This document shows positions 1 to 8,107 of a stretch of DNA of 64,000 nucleotides, one piece after another; the first letter of the stretch is position 1; every line of letters starts with the position of its first letter. The notes under the pieces were generated by a model. It was not told where the DNA came from. It made no database searches and saw only the letters and a list, made by a program, of their open reading frames with translations. A program made the translations under genes and the position numbers. The stretch comes from Acinetobacter pragensis. GTDB lineage: Bacteria; Pseudomonadota; Gammaproteobacteria; Pseudomonadales; Moraxellaceae. The DNA lies in NCBI RefSeq assembly GCF_001605895.1, contig NZ_LUAW01000011.1, positions 1 to 64,000 on the forward strand, read 5' to 3'.

Positions 1-1569
1 AGTATGCTCCAAGAGCATGGATAAGATCTGTCTTTGCTCAGCAGTTAATTCAAGAATATTATCATTTAAGCACATGGTAAGAGCAGAATTGTTGTTGATA
101 CTCATTTGATTAACATCTGCACCTGCATCAAGTAAAGCTTTAACTGCTTTAACATCACGTACCTGAATTGCATGTAACAATTGAGGCATTTTTACAGTAT
201 TTTGGCTATCGACTTTGATAACTTTGTTTGGTCGAGTCAGGTCAATTCTTATATTGTCTTTCAACATTAGAAATTTTTGTTTCGGGATATTTTTTAGGAA
301 ATCACATTCTTCCATAAGGAATAATTCTTCGTCGAAGACTTCATATGTACTTGCTCTAAAAGCAATAAGTTCCCATGTCTCGAACACATTTTCCAATTTA
401 AACTTTTGCGGAAGATTATCGAAATCTAAATCAACTTTAGATAAACGTAGATGATAACGAATGGCGATATTGGCGAATTTTCTAAGTATGTCATTTTTAG
501 GAGTTTGAAGTAGAGAACAAGCGGTGAAGGCTTCAGTCAAAACTTGTTCTAGGTTACGTCCATCGTAACGCATACAACATTCCACACATTCTAGATAATT
601 CTGAATTGCATCATCTAGCTTGCCAGTAAATAGGCAATAACGTGCTTTAGCCCAATGACCACTAAAGCGAAGGCTTTCAAACTCTAGGTTTTGGTTGATT
701 GAATCCATAAATAAATCAATATTGGTGAGACTAAAGCGAAGTTGGTCAGACAGTCCCTGAATACGTTTATTTAATAGTGCTAATGTGCCTTCTGCATTAC
801 CTTTGTATTCCTCTAAAATAATATTGTCTTTGGGGATCTGTAATAAAGATGAGAAAATAAACTCATTTAAAGATAAATGTATATATGCGGATTCATTTTC
901 AGTATTGAGGTGTTGCTGAATAAAAGGAGCAAACTCTTGATCTGATATTTCCTTCTCAGTCACGCCATTTTTATAAAGGCTGTCTAAAGCTCGAGCTGTT
1001 AAAAGAGCAGAGAGAGTATCGATCTGCTTGGTAAAATGGATATGATCTTTAACAATAAGTTGTAGGTTTTGGGGATCAGGCAGCTCATCTAAATTACCCC
1101 ATACTCGGAATCGATCTTGGAGCTCTTTATCCAATTTCTTAGCATTAAAATTCTGCTTAAGAAGCTCACGCAAAAAATGAGTTTTTTGCTTTTTGCTCAC
1201 ATACCCAAGTGAAACCAAATGATGTTTCAAGATAGGAACAAATTTTACTGAGATCATTAAGTTCAGAAAGTCATCTGTGGTCTTTTGATGAGCATCACCA
1301 TTCAGGCTGAACAATAATTGGAAACTATAAAATTCCTGCATCGCTTGCTTGAATGCATGAATCATTTTGCTTTGAGTTTTTGCTGAGAAATATTTGGTAG
1401 TAAAAAGTGCTTTGATAAAGCTCTCTTCAAAATAATGCGGATAGTGAATATTATCTGTATATTCATCCACTTGCTTTGCTAGACCAGTATAGTTCTTTAA
1501 ACCAAAATGATTTGCCATTTCTCTGAGAAGAGCTGTACCAGTAGGGAATTGTAATGTTGGAGTTTGCAT
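1..1569 (-). CDS. Ankyrin-repeat protein (3' end beyond the window)
   Basis: A reading frame starts with ATG at 1569 on the minus strand and stays open for 523 codons to the window edge, so the C-terminus is missing. The first ~430 residues are helical-looking, with no domain I recognise. The last ~60 visible residues form an ankyrin-type unit (PQLLHAIQVRDVKAVKALLDAGADVN) followed by the start of a second. The start is fixed by the gene upstream, whose TAA stop lies one base before this ATG (TAATATG), so translation is probably coupled. The ankyrin part suggests protein-protein contacts; the function is unknown. It is the last visible gene of a three-gene minus-strand unit in the accessory region. 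Confidence 0.75.
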   Translation of the reverse strand, partial: MQTPTLQFPTGTALLREMANHFGLKNYTGLAKQVDEYTDNIHYPHYFEESFIKALFTTKYFSAKTQSKMIHAFKQAMQEFYSFQLLFSLNGDAHQKTTDDFLNLMISVKFVPILKHHLVSLGYVSKKQKTHFLRELLKQNFNAKKLDKELQDRFRVWGNLDELPDPQNLQLIVKDHIHFTKQIDTLSALLTARALDSLYKNGVTEKEISDQEFAPFIQQHLNTENESAYIHLSLNEFIFSSLLQIPKDNIILEEYKGNAEGTLALLNKRIQGLSDQLRFSLTNIDLFMDSINQNLEFESLRFSGHWAKARYCLFTGKLDDAIQNYLECVECCMRYDGRNLEQVLTEAFTACSLLQTPKNDILRKFANIAIRYHLRLSKVDLDFDNLPQKFKLENVFETWELIAFRASTYEVFDEELFLMEECDFLKNIPKQKFLMLKDNIRIDLTRPNKVIKVDSQNTVKMPQLLHAIQVRDVKAVKALLDAGADVNQMSINNNSALTMCLNDNILELTAEQRQILSMLLEHT

Positions 1570-1570
1570 A

Positions 1571-1771
1571 TTAGTTTCTTCTTAAAAATCGATTTACATC
1601 ATGTTTAAATTGTTGAAAACTTCTAAAATCACTCGGAGTAGATGGAATGGCTAACTTTCTATTATTGATCATTAAAAAGTTGTGCTTTTTCCCTTTAGCT
1701 AACTGAATAGACTTTTGCTTGAGAAGCTTCGTAATGAATTGATGAATGTCTTTGTTATTCGAAAACTTCAT
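1571..1771 (-). CDS. Small hypothetical protein, 66 aa
   Basis: The product is basic and lysine-rich, beginning MKFSNNKDIHQF, with a C-terminal segment around IPSTPSDFRSFQQF. I do not recognise the family. I place the start at the ATG right after the stop of the upstream gene (TGATATG); in-frame ATGs at 1780, 1783 and 1789 would add a few residues inside the upstream gene. The frame is open further upstream, but that part overlaps the 50-aa zinc-ribbon gene and is unlikely to be translated. The stop lies one base before the start of the ankyrin gene, which supports a real, co-translated gene. A small RNA-binding or HicA-like fold is conceivable from the size and basic character, but nothing proves it. 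Confidence 0.55.
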   Translation of the reverse strand: MKFSNNKDIHQFITKLLKQKSIQLAKGKKHNFLMINNRKLAIPSTPSDFRSFQQFKHDVNRFLRRN

Positions 1772-1772
1772 A

Positions 1773-1925
1773 TCAATCATCATCGTCATAATAATCATTG
1801 TCTTGCTCTGCTTGACATGAAGAGCAAAGTTCTCCATTGACGATATAATTGTAATGCTCACCTTCTGGTAAGGCATCTCCATAAAGTGTTGTATAACATC
1901 CTGCACATTGATATAAATAAGCCAT
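1773..1925 (-). CDS. Small zinc-ribbon-like protein, 50 aa
   Basis: This short frame encodes a protein with two CxxC knuckles, CAGC at residues 7-10 and CSSC at 34-37, spaced like a zinc ribbon, followed by an acidic tail ending in four aspartates. An AGGAG-type ribosome site lies just upstream of the ATG (GAGGAGTTAATT). It is the first gene of the minus-strand unit with the 66-aa protein and the ankyrin protein; the three are packed end to end. The function is unknown. The paired cysteines and the tight operon position make it a believable gene despite its size. Confidence 0.6.
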   Translation of the reverse strand: MAYLYQCAGCYTTLYGDALPEGEHYNYIVNGELCSSCQAEQDNDYYDDDD

Positions 1926-2115
1926 AATTAACTCCTCTTCGGCATGGGAGTAATATAGATTTTGTTAAATAAAATAACAGCAAAGCAGTTGGCGGGAAAA
2001 CATCAAAAAAATGCAATTAGCTGATTACACTGAATAGTATTCCAAATTATTTCAGATACATAACATCCTAATGAGAATCATGAAGCTCTTTGAGTACACA
2101 TGAGAAATGAATATT

Positions 2116-2141
2116 AAGCCTGCCATCGTGCAGGCTTTTTT
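2116..2141 (+). terminator. Intrinsic terminator directly in front of the zinc-ribbon gene
   Basis: An 8-bp perfect stem (AAGCCTGC/GCAGGCTT, loop CATCGT) is followed by six T. Only about 15 bases separate the T-run from the ribosome site of the gene at 2167, so that gene has no room for its own promoter downstream of the hairpin. It may work as an attenuator or be a target of antitermination. Confidence 0.75.
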
Positions 2142-2166
2142 ATGCCCAAAATTTAGGAGTCAAGTC

Positions 2167-2454
2167 ATGAGCTTGAATTGTCCCTTTTGTCATTCAACCG
2201 ATATCATGATTGTTGAAGCGAATGCGCAACAAGCAAATTCAACATTATCAAATCTTGCATCACCCGCAGCTTTAGGGGCCTTAGGCACAACCGTTGCGAA
2301 GTCTTTGAATTTACCTCCCATCGTTGGAGGAATTGCAGGAACTGTACTTGGTGGTTTGTTTAATTCTTTTACAGAACAAAGCACACCTCCACAGCAAAGT
2401 TTGTGCTTCTGTCATAACTGCTACCAAAAATTTCCAACGCATCTTCTGCACTAA
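2167..2454 (+). CDS. Small protein with paired CxxC motifs and a glycine-rich centre, 95 aa
   Basis: The N-terminus has CPFC (residues 5-8) and the C-terminus CFCHNC, enough for one zinc-ribbon site. Between them lies a Gly/Ala/Leu-rich stretch (PPIVGGIAGTVLGGLFNSF) that could be a membrane-inserting or glycine-zipper helix. The start is the ATG at 2167, preceded by TAGGAGT. The frame is also open back to 2107, but those codons lie in the terminator hairpin and are not credible. The family is unknown to me. Its neighbours are the minus-strand small genes upstream and the DUF932 gene downstream. The cysteines resemble short zinc-ribbon proteins carried by mobile elements. Confidence 0.6.
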   Translation: MSLNCPFCHSTDIMIVEANAQQANSTLSNLASPAALGALGTTVAKSLNLPPIVGGIAGTVLGGLFNSFTEQSTPPQQSLCFCHNCYQKFPTHLLH

Positions 2455-2506
2455 AGATCGTTGGTATTAACACAGAATCAAATTTCAAATTAAAAGGAAT
2501 ACAACC

Positions 2507-3550
2507 ATGGCACATCAACTTGAACAAATGGCTTATGTCGGTGAAACCCCTTGGCATGGACTAGGAAATCAACTAAGTCAAAACCAACCGATTGAGGTCT
2601 GGGCACAGCAGGCAGGCATGGACTGGCGTATAGAGTCATCTAATGTCAGTTATATGGCACAGAATGAACGTGGACAAAGCATCATCATGCCGTATGAAGA
2701 ACAGCGTGTACTGTACCGTTCTGATACCCATGCACCTTTGTCAGTGGTCAGTCAACGTTTTCAGGAAGTACAACCTCGTGAGATCTTAGAGTTCTATCGT
2801 GATCTAACTGAACAATCAGGCTTTGAATTGGAAACCGCAGGCGTGCTTAAAGGTGGCAAGAAATTCTGGGCGCTGGCACGTACAGGTCAATCTACTGCAC
2901 TTAAAGGAAAGGATGTTAGTAATGGCTATATTCTTCTTGCAACTGCATGTGATGGAACACTGGCGACAACAGCACAATTTACTTCCATTCGTGTCGTCTG
3001 CAACAACACTTTGGCGATTGCTTTACGTGGTCAGAACAGCAGTGCAGGTGTAGTGAAGGTTCCGCATAGCACCAAGTTTGATGCAGATAAGGTCAAACAG
3101 CAATTGGGCATTTCAGTACGTGCATGGGATGAACACATGTACGAAATGAAGCAACTCTGTCAGCGTAGAGTCACCCAAGGAGAAGCAGCAGCTTTCTTTG
3201 ATGCAGTGTTCAACAACACCAGCATGAGTGTGGCAGATCAGGAGGACAATATTATTCAGTTCTACCGTGATGTTGCGACTCAGGCGGCACATGCAAATAC
3301 CAAGGAAAAAGCTGAACCTAATGCCAAGGCGATGACAAAAGCAATGGACATGTTTAATGGTCAGGGACGTGGTGCAGAGTTGAGTTCTGCTAAAGGAACA
3401 GCCTATGGATTACTGTGTTCAATTACAGAATTTATTGATCATGAACGACGTGCCATGAGTACAGATCATCGACTCGATTCAGCTTGGTTTGGTGCAGGAG
3501 CAGCGATCAAGCAACGAGGATTGGAGCAGGCTCTTAACATGCTTGCATAG
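2507..3550 (+). CDS. DUF932 (phage/plasmid-like, TIGR03299-type) protein
   Basis: The 347-residue product carries the DUF932 hallmarks: an N-terminal TPWHGLG motif (about residues 14-20), a central ATACDGTLATTAQFTSIRVVCNNTL stretch, and a C-terminal segment beginning with GTAYGLLCSITEFIDHE. Proteins of this family occur on phages, plasmids and integrative elements, often beside recombination genes. Their biochemical role is not established. The start ATG at 2507 follows an AAAAGGAAT ribosome site. It is followed by the YqaJ exonuclease gene after a terminator, which fits a recombination or replication module of a mobile element. The length is normal and no defect is seen. Confidence 0.85.
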   Translation: MAHQLEQMAYVGETPWHGLGNQLSQNQPIEVWAQQAGMDWRIESSNVSYMAQNERGQSIIMPYEEQRVLYRSDTHAPLSVVSQRFQEVQPREILEFYRDLTEQSGFELETAGVLKGGKKFWALARTGQSTALKGKDVSNGYILLATACDGTLATTAQFTSIRVVCNNTLAIALRGQNSSAGVVKVPHSTKFDADKVKQQLGISVRAWDEHMYEMKQLCQRRVTQGEAAAFFDAVFNNTSMSVADQEDNIIQFYRDVATQAAHANTKEKAEPNAKAMTKAMDMFNGQGRGAELSSAKGTAYGLLCSITEFIDHERRAMSTDHRLDSAWFGAGAAIKQRGLEQALNMLA

Positions 3551-3632
3551 TGCGAAATATACATTTTTCAATCATGGAAAGTTAGACCTTACTATGCATT
3601 TTTAAATGGAATTTAGAATTTTAAAAATTATT

Positions 3633-3661
3633 AAAACCATAGCTTCGGCTGTGGTTTTTTT
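3633..3661 (+). terminator. Intrinsic terminator between DUF932 and YqaJ genes
   Basis: An 11-bp stem (AAAACCATAGC/GCTGTGGTTTT, one G-U pair) is closed by a UUCG tetraloop in the very stable C(UUCG)G context and followed by seven T. The next gene starts 45 bases later, with its ribosome site at 3694-3700, so a complete promoter cannot fit between. Confidence 0.85.
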
Positions 3662-3706
3662 ATGCCCTTTATTTGCCACCATCCATATAAAATGAGGAAG
3701 CAAGCT

Positions 3707-4747
3707 ATGAATACAGCAATATTAAACCCATCCATTCAACAAGCCAGCAAACCCTTTAATGCCCCAAAACTGTTTACAGCAAAACGCTTGGTCAATACTA
3801 AAAATATGACTCAATCTGACTGGCTTGAAGTCCGTCGCCAAGGTATTGGCAGTAGTGATTGTGCAGCAGCCTGTGGATTGAATCCCTATATGTCGATGCT
3901 CGAACTTTGGATGATCAAGACAGGGCGAGTCAAACAATCGATTGAAGATGAAAGTTCAGGTGTCTCTCCACTCTATTGGGGCAAGCAACTAGAGCCATTG
4001 GTGGCTGAGTACTACAGCATGCATACCAATAACAAGGTACGCAGAATCAATGCAGTGCTTCAGCATCCAGATCCTGATAAGCATTTTATGCTTGCCAATC
4101 TGGATTACTCCGTTGTGGGTAGTGATGAAGTTCAAATTCTGGAATGCAAAACAGCAGGAGAGTACGGCGCAAAACTTTGGCGAGAGGGTGTGCCTTTATA
4201 TGTCTTGTGTCAGGTACAACATCAATTAGCAGTGACAGGCAAACGAGCAGCACATGTTTGTGTGCTGATTTGTGGTCATGAAACCAAAATCTTCAAAGTG
4301 ACGCGCTCCGAATCCGTGATCAAACATATCATCAATGCGGAACATTACTTCTGGGATTGTGTGGAAAAAGATATACCACCTGATGCAGATGCCAGTGAGT
4401 CGGCAGCCAAAGCCATACAGCAGCTTTATCCACAACATATTCCGTTGACTGTTGAAGACTTGAGTCATAACGAACATGCCAATCAATTGTTTGCTCAACT
4501 GATTAAAGAAAAGCATCACATTGAGCAGCATCAAAATAACTTTGATGAAACTAAGCATCAAATCCAGATGTTGATGAAGGATGCTGAACGAGCAACCTTT
4601 GCGAATGGTTCGGTGACGTGGAAGAAATCCAAAGATTCAATCAGTTTAGACAGCAAAGCCTTACTCAAACTTCACCCAGAAATGCTTGAGCAGTTTCCGC
4701 AAAACAAAGCAGGAACACGACGCTTTCAGATCTATACCAATGACTGA
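3707..4747 (+). CDS. YqaJ-type viral recombinase/exonuclease
   Basis: The 346-residue protein has the YqaJ/lambda-exonuclease pattern: WLEVRRQGIGSSDCAAACGLNPY near residues 40-62, an acidic residue in HFMLANLDYSVV (about 128-139), and the nuclease core ILECKTAG (about 147-154) with the Glu-x-Lys pair, followed by a Gln-rich helix (CQVQHQLAVTG). Members resect double-stranded DNA 5' to 3' for single-strand annealing recombination in phages and ICEs. No annealing protein (Bet/RecT) is visible here. I chose the ATG at 3707 because GAGGAAG lies 7 bases upstream. The frame is open back to 3662, but that start sits at the end of a terminator and has no ribosome site. Confidence 0.85.
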   Translation: MNTAILNPSIQQASKPFNAPKLFTAKRLVNTKNMTQSDWLEVRRQGIGSSDCAAACGLNPYMSMLELWMIKTGRVKQSIEDESSGVSPLYWGKQLEPLVAEYYSMHTNNKVRRINAVLQHPDPDKHFMLANLDYSVVGSDEVQILECKTAGEYGAKLWREGVPLYVLCQVQHQLAVTGKRAAHVCVLICGHETKIFKVTRSESVIKHIINAEHYFWDCVEKDIPPDADASESAAKAIQQLYPQHIPLTVEDLSHNEHANQLFAQLIKEKHHIEQHQNNFDETKHQIQMLMKDAERATFANGSVTWKKSKDSISLDSKALLKLHPEMLEQFPQNKAGTRRFQIYTND

Positions 4748-4801
4748 ATTCATCACGTCGATATTTCCAGTCTTCAAAAAAGCGCAAAAAACCACCCCCG
4801 A

Positions 4802-4828
4802 CCTACCGACTCCCGAAGGAGCGGTAGG
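4802..4828 (+). other. Stable hairpin without T-run between YqaJ and gp3-like genes
   Basis: CCTACCG-A-CTCC pairs with GGAG-CGGTAGG around a CGAA loop: 11 base pairs with one bulged A. No T-tract follows, so it is not a canonical terminator. It could be an mRNA-stabilising 3' hairpin or a protein-binding site. Confidence 0.5.
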
Positions 4829-4931
4829 CCAACAATGGCGGTCTTTGCATTTCATCTGATCTTTAAACGGTTTTGTATTTGCTTACATAACAAAGGGTCA
4901 ACAGTAAAATTTTATTTAGAGGAAAATTATC

Positions 4932-5873
4932 ATGATTAAAGGTTTAGCAATCACACCACCGATCCTTGGACGTATCAGTATTGGTAAAGTTGTTGAAAAG
5001 AACGGTAAACGACTGCCTGAAAAGGACGACCAATTTACCATTACCAGTCAAATCCAAAGCAAAGAGGGGTGGATCAAACATCCGCTTGATGAGCAATTAC
5101 GCAGTAAAGCACCGAATCAAAAACTCCGTACCATTCCAGTAAGGATGATCTTCAATGATCCTGATTTGAATCTTAGAGCTGAGTATACTTTGTTTGACCG
5201 ACAGACTGGGCGACCTATCTGTGTCGGTAATGGTGAAACTTGCCAACGTTTAACTAATCAAGGCGTAGAGCAACATCCTTGTCCATCCCCTGATTTATGC
5301 TCATTGGCACAAGGAGGAAACTGCAAGCCCTATGGACGTTTACATGTCAATTTGGATGAAAGTGATGAACTCGGTACATTCATTTTTAGAACCACAGGTT
5401 TTAACAGTATCCGCACTTTGGCAGCACGGCTAAATTATTACCATGCAGCATCGAATGGATTGCTGTCATGTCTACCGTTTCAACTGACCCTAAGAGGTAA
5501 GTCCACCACGCAAAGTTATCGAACTCCTGTGTATTACGTAGATTTGACACTCAGGGAGGGAGTTAATCTTCAACAAGCGATTCAGATGGCGAAAGACATT
5601 GATCAACAGAGTAAGCAGAGCGGCTTTAATCAATCAGCGTTAGATCATACAGCAAGGCAGGGTTTTGCCAATGCACAGTTTGAAGTCAACAGCGAAGAAG
5701 GGTTGGATTTAGTGGAGGAGTTTTATAGTGATGAAAATCAAAAGGGAGACGTTGAACAAGCACAGTCTGTAACCACAGCGAGAACCAAGGCAATGTCTAA
5801 GCCGAATCAAGGTGAGGGTTTTGTGCAGGATATGCAGAAGGGCTTGCAGGGGAGTGTGAGGGCGGTGAATTGA
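4932..5873 (+). CDS. Gp3-like / 'hydrolase or metal-binding' protein of mobile elements
   Basis: The 313-residue protein begins MIKGLAITPPILGRISIG and has a central cysteine cluster: C at GNGETCQ, CPSPDLCSLAQGGNC (about residues 117-132), then an FRTTGFNSIRTLAARLNYY segment. This arrangement matches proteins usually labelled 'hydrolase or metal-binding protein', and the N-terminal fold resembles gp3-type recombination directionality factors. The cysteines probably bind a metal. The role is inferred only from context: it stands beside DUF932 and YqaJ genes, a trio seen on integrative elements. AGAGGAAAATTATC precedes the ATG. The last ~60 residues are low in complexity. Confidence 0.65.
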   Translation: MIKGLAITPPILGRISIGKVVEKNGKRLPEKDDQFTITSQIQSKEGWIKHPLDEQLRSKAPNQKLRTIPVRMIFNDPDLNLRAEYTLFDRQTGRPICVGNGETCQRLTNQGVEQHPCPSPDLCSLAQGGNCKPYGRLHVNLDESDELGTFIFRTTGFNSIRTLAARLNYYHAASNGLLSCLPFQLTLRGKSTTQSYRTPVYYVDLTLREGVNLQQAIQMAKDIDQQSKQSGFNQSALDHTARQGFANAQFEVNSEEGLDLVEEFYSDENQKGDVEQAQSVTTARTKAMSKPNQGEGFVQDMQKGLQGSVRAVN

Positions 5874-5888
5874 GGGTTACTGGATAGC

Positions 5889-5911
5889 AAGGGGTGCAAG
5901 CCCCTTATTTT
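5889..5911 (+). terminator. Intrinsic terminator after the gp3-like gene
   Basis: The stem AAGGGG/CCCCTT with loop TGCAAG is followed by ATTTTTAAT. It closes the phage/ICE-like cluster before the DUF262 gene. Confidence 0.7.
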
Positions 5912-6005
5912 TAATAAATTGATTAAATTGAGATTGTTATAAATGAATTTGAAATATAATTGGTCACTCTAGTTCATAATCAAAAAATCATTTATTGGGC
6001 ACCTA

Positions 6006-7946
6006 ATGAAAAATAACTTTGTACATCAGCTTCGGACATTACCAGAGATTTTTGAGGGGAATTTTTTTTGTATCCCAGACTATCAGCGAGGGTATGCATG
6101 GGATGAAAAGCAGATTGATGAATTATTGAAAGATATTGATCATCTTCTTTTAGATACTTCAGCCGTTAGGCACTATACAGGTACACTTGTTTTATCACTG
6201 AATAAAGATCAGTCTAATCAATATCATATTGTAGATGGTCAACAGCGGTTAACTACCTTGGTTATTTTTTTAAAATGTATTTCTCTATTTGCTGATAGAG
6301 AGGACAAAGAGAGTATTGGCACCAAATATTTAAAGCGTGGTGATATTGGTAATGATCAGTTTGTTTTGAAGTTGAATTTAGATACTAATAAATTTTTTGA
6401 GAAAGTTATTTTATCTGATCGTAATTTAGAAAATTGCCCTATTACATTAGAGTCACACGAACGACTATTGAATGCTCATGATTTGATCCATAAATGGTTG
6501 ACTCAAAAAACTTCTTCAGGAGTTCTTATTACGCAGATTTTAAATGTTTTAGAAGAGCGTTTAGGGTTTTTAGTTTATTCGCCAGTTGAAGATGCTGAAA
6601 CTGGTATCATGTTTGAAGTGATTAACAATCGAGGTAAACAACTCAGTGAATTGGAAAAAGTCAAAAACTATTTAATTTATTGTTCAATTAAGCTATCTGC
6701 TTTTTCATTGCGGGATGATATTACTGAACATTGGTCTGATATTTTACAATCACTAAATAAAGCGAAAAAAACATCACCAAATGAAGAGAGTTCATTTTTA
6801 AGATATTGTTTGGTTGTATTTTTTAAAATGAATAAAACGGATAGCCAGTATGGGTATGATGTTCTTAAGGAAAGAATAAAAATAGATCAATGTTTGCAGT
6901 CCAGTGAAAAGAAAAATCAAACAATAACCAAACTACAAGATTTTATTCAATTTTTAAAATTATCTGCAAAATGGTACGAACATCTTTATGCCCCTAATTA
7001 TGTTGGGCTTGATAAAGCTATTCAACCACTAATTGAAAACATTCGTGCTCAGAATGTTCATGCTTCAATTATGCCCTTGTTTTTAGCATTGGTACTCAAA
7101 AATAAAGGTAAGGGTGAGATGCTTGAACGGCATTTACAATTATTAGAAACGTTAAATTTTAGAGTTTATATCGCTAACGGCATGACATTTAGAAAAGATA
7201 CAGGTCAGGGTGACTTATACCAGTATGCGAGTAGGTACTACTATGGGAGTTTGTTAAACAGTTTTATTGCAGAGGAGAATAGAGTAGTTGGAAAAACAAC
7301 ACTAACAAATGATGACCAAGCATTGGAATATTTACTGGTTAGTTTTACTCAAAATCTTGCGCATGATGGTTGGTTCGAAGCCTCATTTTATTTGGATGGT
7401 AAGAGTTCTTTTGATTTTTATGGGTGGAGAGGACTTCGCTACTTCTTAATGAACTATGAATCTTCTTTACAACCTAATAAGACTATTAATATAGATAAGA
7501 TTTTAAAGAGTAGATCATCTGGTAAAACCAATGATTATTTGTCGGTAGAGCATTTGTGGGCGACAGAGAATAGAAATTTTGAGGGACAAAATTGTAGAGA
7601 AGTTGATCGTTATCAAAAAAGAAGACTTGGAAATTTCGTCTTACTTGAACTCCGTTTAAATATTCAAGGTACTAATGATGATGCATGGGTTAAAGCAGAT
7701 CGATATCTTGACGGGTTTGAACAAGAAGCTCCAACAGATTTATATCATGTACGACTAGCAGGTAAAAGTGTTCGGAAAACCTTTAACACTGTGAGTGATG
7801 TCAAGAAAACTATTAATTATTATTCTGATTTTTATAGTGAAATTATTGATGAACAGGAAGAGCGTTACATTAAGTTTGCGATGAAAAGATGGTCATTAAA
7901 GGGGTATATTGGTTATAAAAAATATCACGAAGAGTTAGAAAATTAA
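6006..7946 (+). CDS. DUF262/DUF1524 (GmrSD-like) predicted defence nuclease
   Basis: The 646-residue protein has an N-terminal DUF262 (ParB/Srx-like) domain: an IPDYQRGYAWDEKQI motif (about 23-37) and the signature DGQQRLTT (about 77-84). A long helical middle follows, then a C-terminal DUF1524 HNH-like domain with VEHLWATENRN (about 515-525) and RRLGNFVLLELRLNIQGTN. GmrSD-type type IV restriction enzymes use the first domain for NTP hydrolysis and the second to cut modified DNA. Here both are in one chain. It is monocistronic, with a dyad after its stop, and directly precedes the type I restriction operon, so a defence role is likely. The substrate (modified phage DNA) is inferred. The composition is strongly AT-rich, in keeping with transfer. 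Confidence 0.8.
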   Translation: MKNNFVHQLRTLPEIFEGNFFCIPDYQRGYAWDEKQIDELLKDIDHLLLDTSAVRHYTGTLVLSLNKDQSNQYHIVDGQQRLTTLVIFLKCISLFADREDKESIGTKYLKRGDIGNDQFVLKLNLDTNKFFEKVILSDRNLENCPITLESHERLLNAHDLIHKWLTQKTSSGVLITQILNVLEERLGFLVYSPVEDAETGIMFEVINNRGKQLSELEKVKNYLIYCSIKLSAFSLRDDITEHWSDILQSLNKAKKTSPNEESSFLRYCLVVFFKMNKTDSQYGYDVLKERIKIDQCLQSSEKKNQTITKLQDFIQFLKLSAKWYEHLYAPNYVGLDKAIQPLIENIRAQNVHASIMPLFLALVLKNKGKGEMLERHLQLLETLNFRVYIANGMTFRKDTGQGDLYQYASRYYYGSLLNSFIAEENRVVGKTTLTNDDQALEYLLVSFTQNLAHDGWFEASFYLDGKSSFDFYGWRGLRYFLMNYESSLQPNKTINIDKILKSRSSGKTNDYLSVEHLWATENRNFEGQNCREVDRYQKRRLGNFVLLELRLNIQGTNDDAWVKADRYLDGFEQEAPTDLYHVRLAGKSVRKTFNTVSDVKKTINYYSDFYSEIIDEQEERYIKFAMKRWSLKGYIGYKKYHEELEN

Positions 7947-7951
7947 ATAAT

Positions 7952-7986
7952 TATATTTTGCAGTACGATAAAAAGTGCAAAATATA
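7952..7986. repeat. 11-bp inverted repeat upstream of the restriction operon promoter
   Basis: TATATTTTGCA at 7952-7962 is the exact reverse complement of 7976-7986, with a 13-base loop. It lies five bases after the DUF262 stop and just before the predicted -35 of the restriction operon. It may be a weak terminator, though the T-run after it is short, or an operator. Confidence 0.55.
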
Positions 7987-7987
7987 T

Positions 7988-8016
7988 TTGCTTTAACAAA
8001 GGAAGCATCGTATAGT
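7988..8016 (+). promoter_or_regulatory. Predicted sigma-70 promoter of the restriction-modification operon
   Basis: TTGCTT (7988-7993), a 17-base spacer and TATAGT (8011-8016, five of six consensus) give the best promoter in this gap. Transcription would start near 8022, exactly at the base of the first leader hairpin. The spacer holds TTTAACAAAG (7992-8001), whose exact reverse complement recurs at 8122-8131. Confidence 0.5.
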
Positions 8017-8020
8017 AACT

Positions 8021-8107
8021 TCACGCAGTAAAAACTCAGTACGAGTTCTACTGCGTGATTTGAAAAGTTAGGATTTGGCGATCAGATAACTTTTCAAAAC
8101 AAAATCC
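8021..8107 (+). ncRNA. Structured leader: two adjacent hairpins with a possible H-type pseudoknot
   Basis: Hairpin 1 is a perfect 10-bp stem, TCACGCAGTA (8021-8030) with TACTGCGTGA (8049-8058), plus an inner 5-bp stem (8033-8037/8043-8047). It abuts hairpin 2, a perfect 12-bp stem TTTGAAAAGTTA (8059-8070) with TAACTTTTCAAA (8087-8098). In its 16-base loop, GGATTT (8071-8076) is complementary to AAATCC (8102-8107) just outside, giving an H-type pseudoknot topology. There is no T-run, so this is not a terminator. It is more likely a cis-regulatory 5' leader of the restriction operon, whose start lies 77 bases further on, or a processed small RNA. The pairings are read directly; the function is inferred, and I do not recognise a known RNA family. 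Confidence 0.5.

Noticed and set aside
1571-1906. A 111-residue protein using the upstream start at 1906
   Set aside because: Its first 45 residues overlap the 50-aa zinc-ribbon gene in another frame, which has the ribosome site and clear CxxC motifs; only the last 66 residues look real.
2107-2166. N-terminal extension of the zinc-ribbon protein from an ATG at 2107
   Set aside because: Those codons are formed by the terminator hairpin and its T-run, with no ribosome site; the ATG at 2167 has one.
7952-7986. Clear terminator for the DUF262 gene
   Set aside because: The 11-bp stem is AT-rich and its T-run is only three long, so I list it as an inverted repeat with uncertain role.
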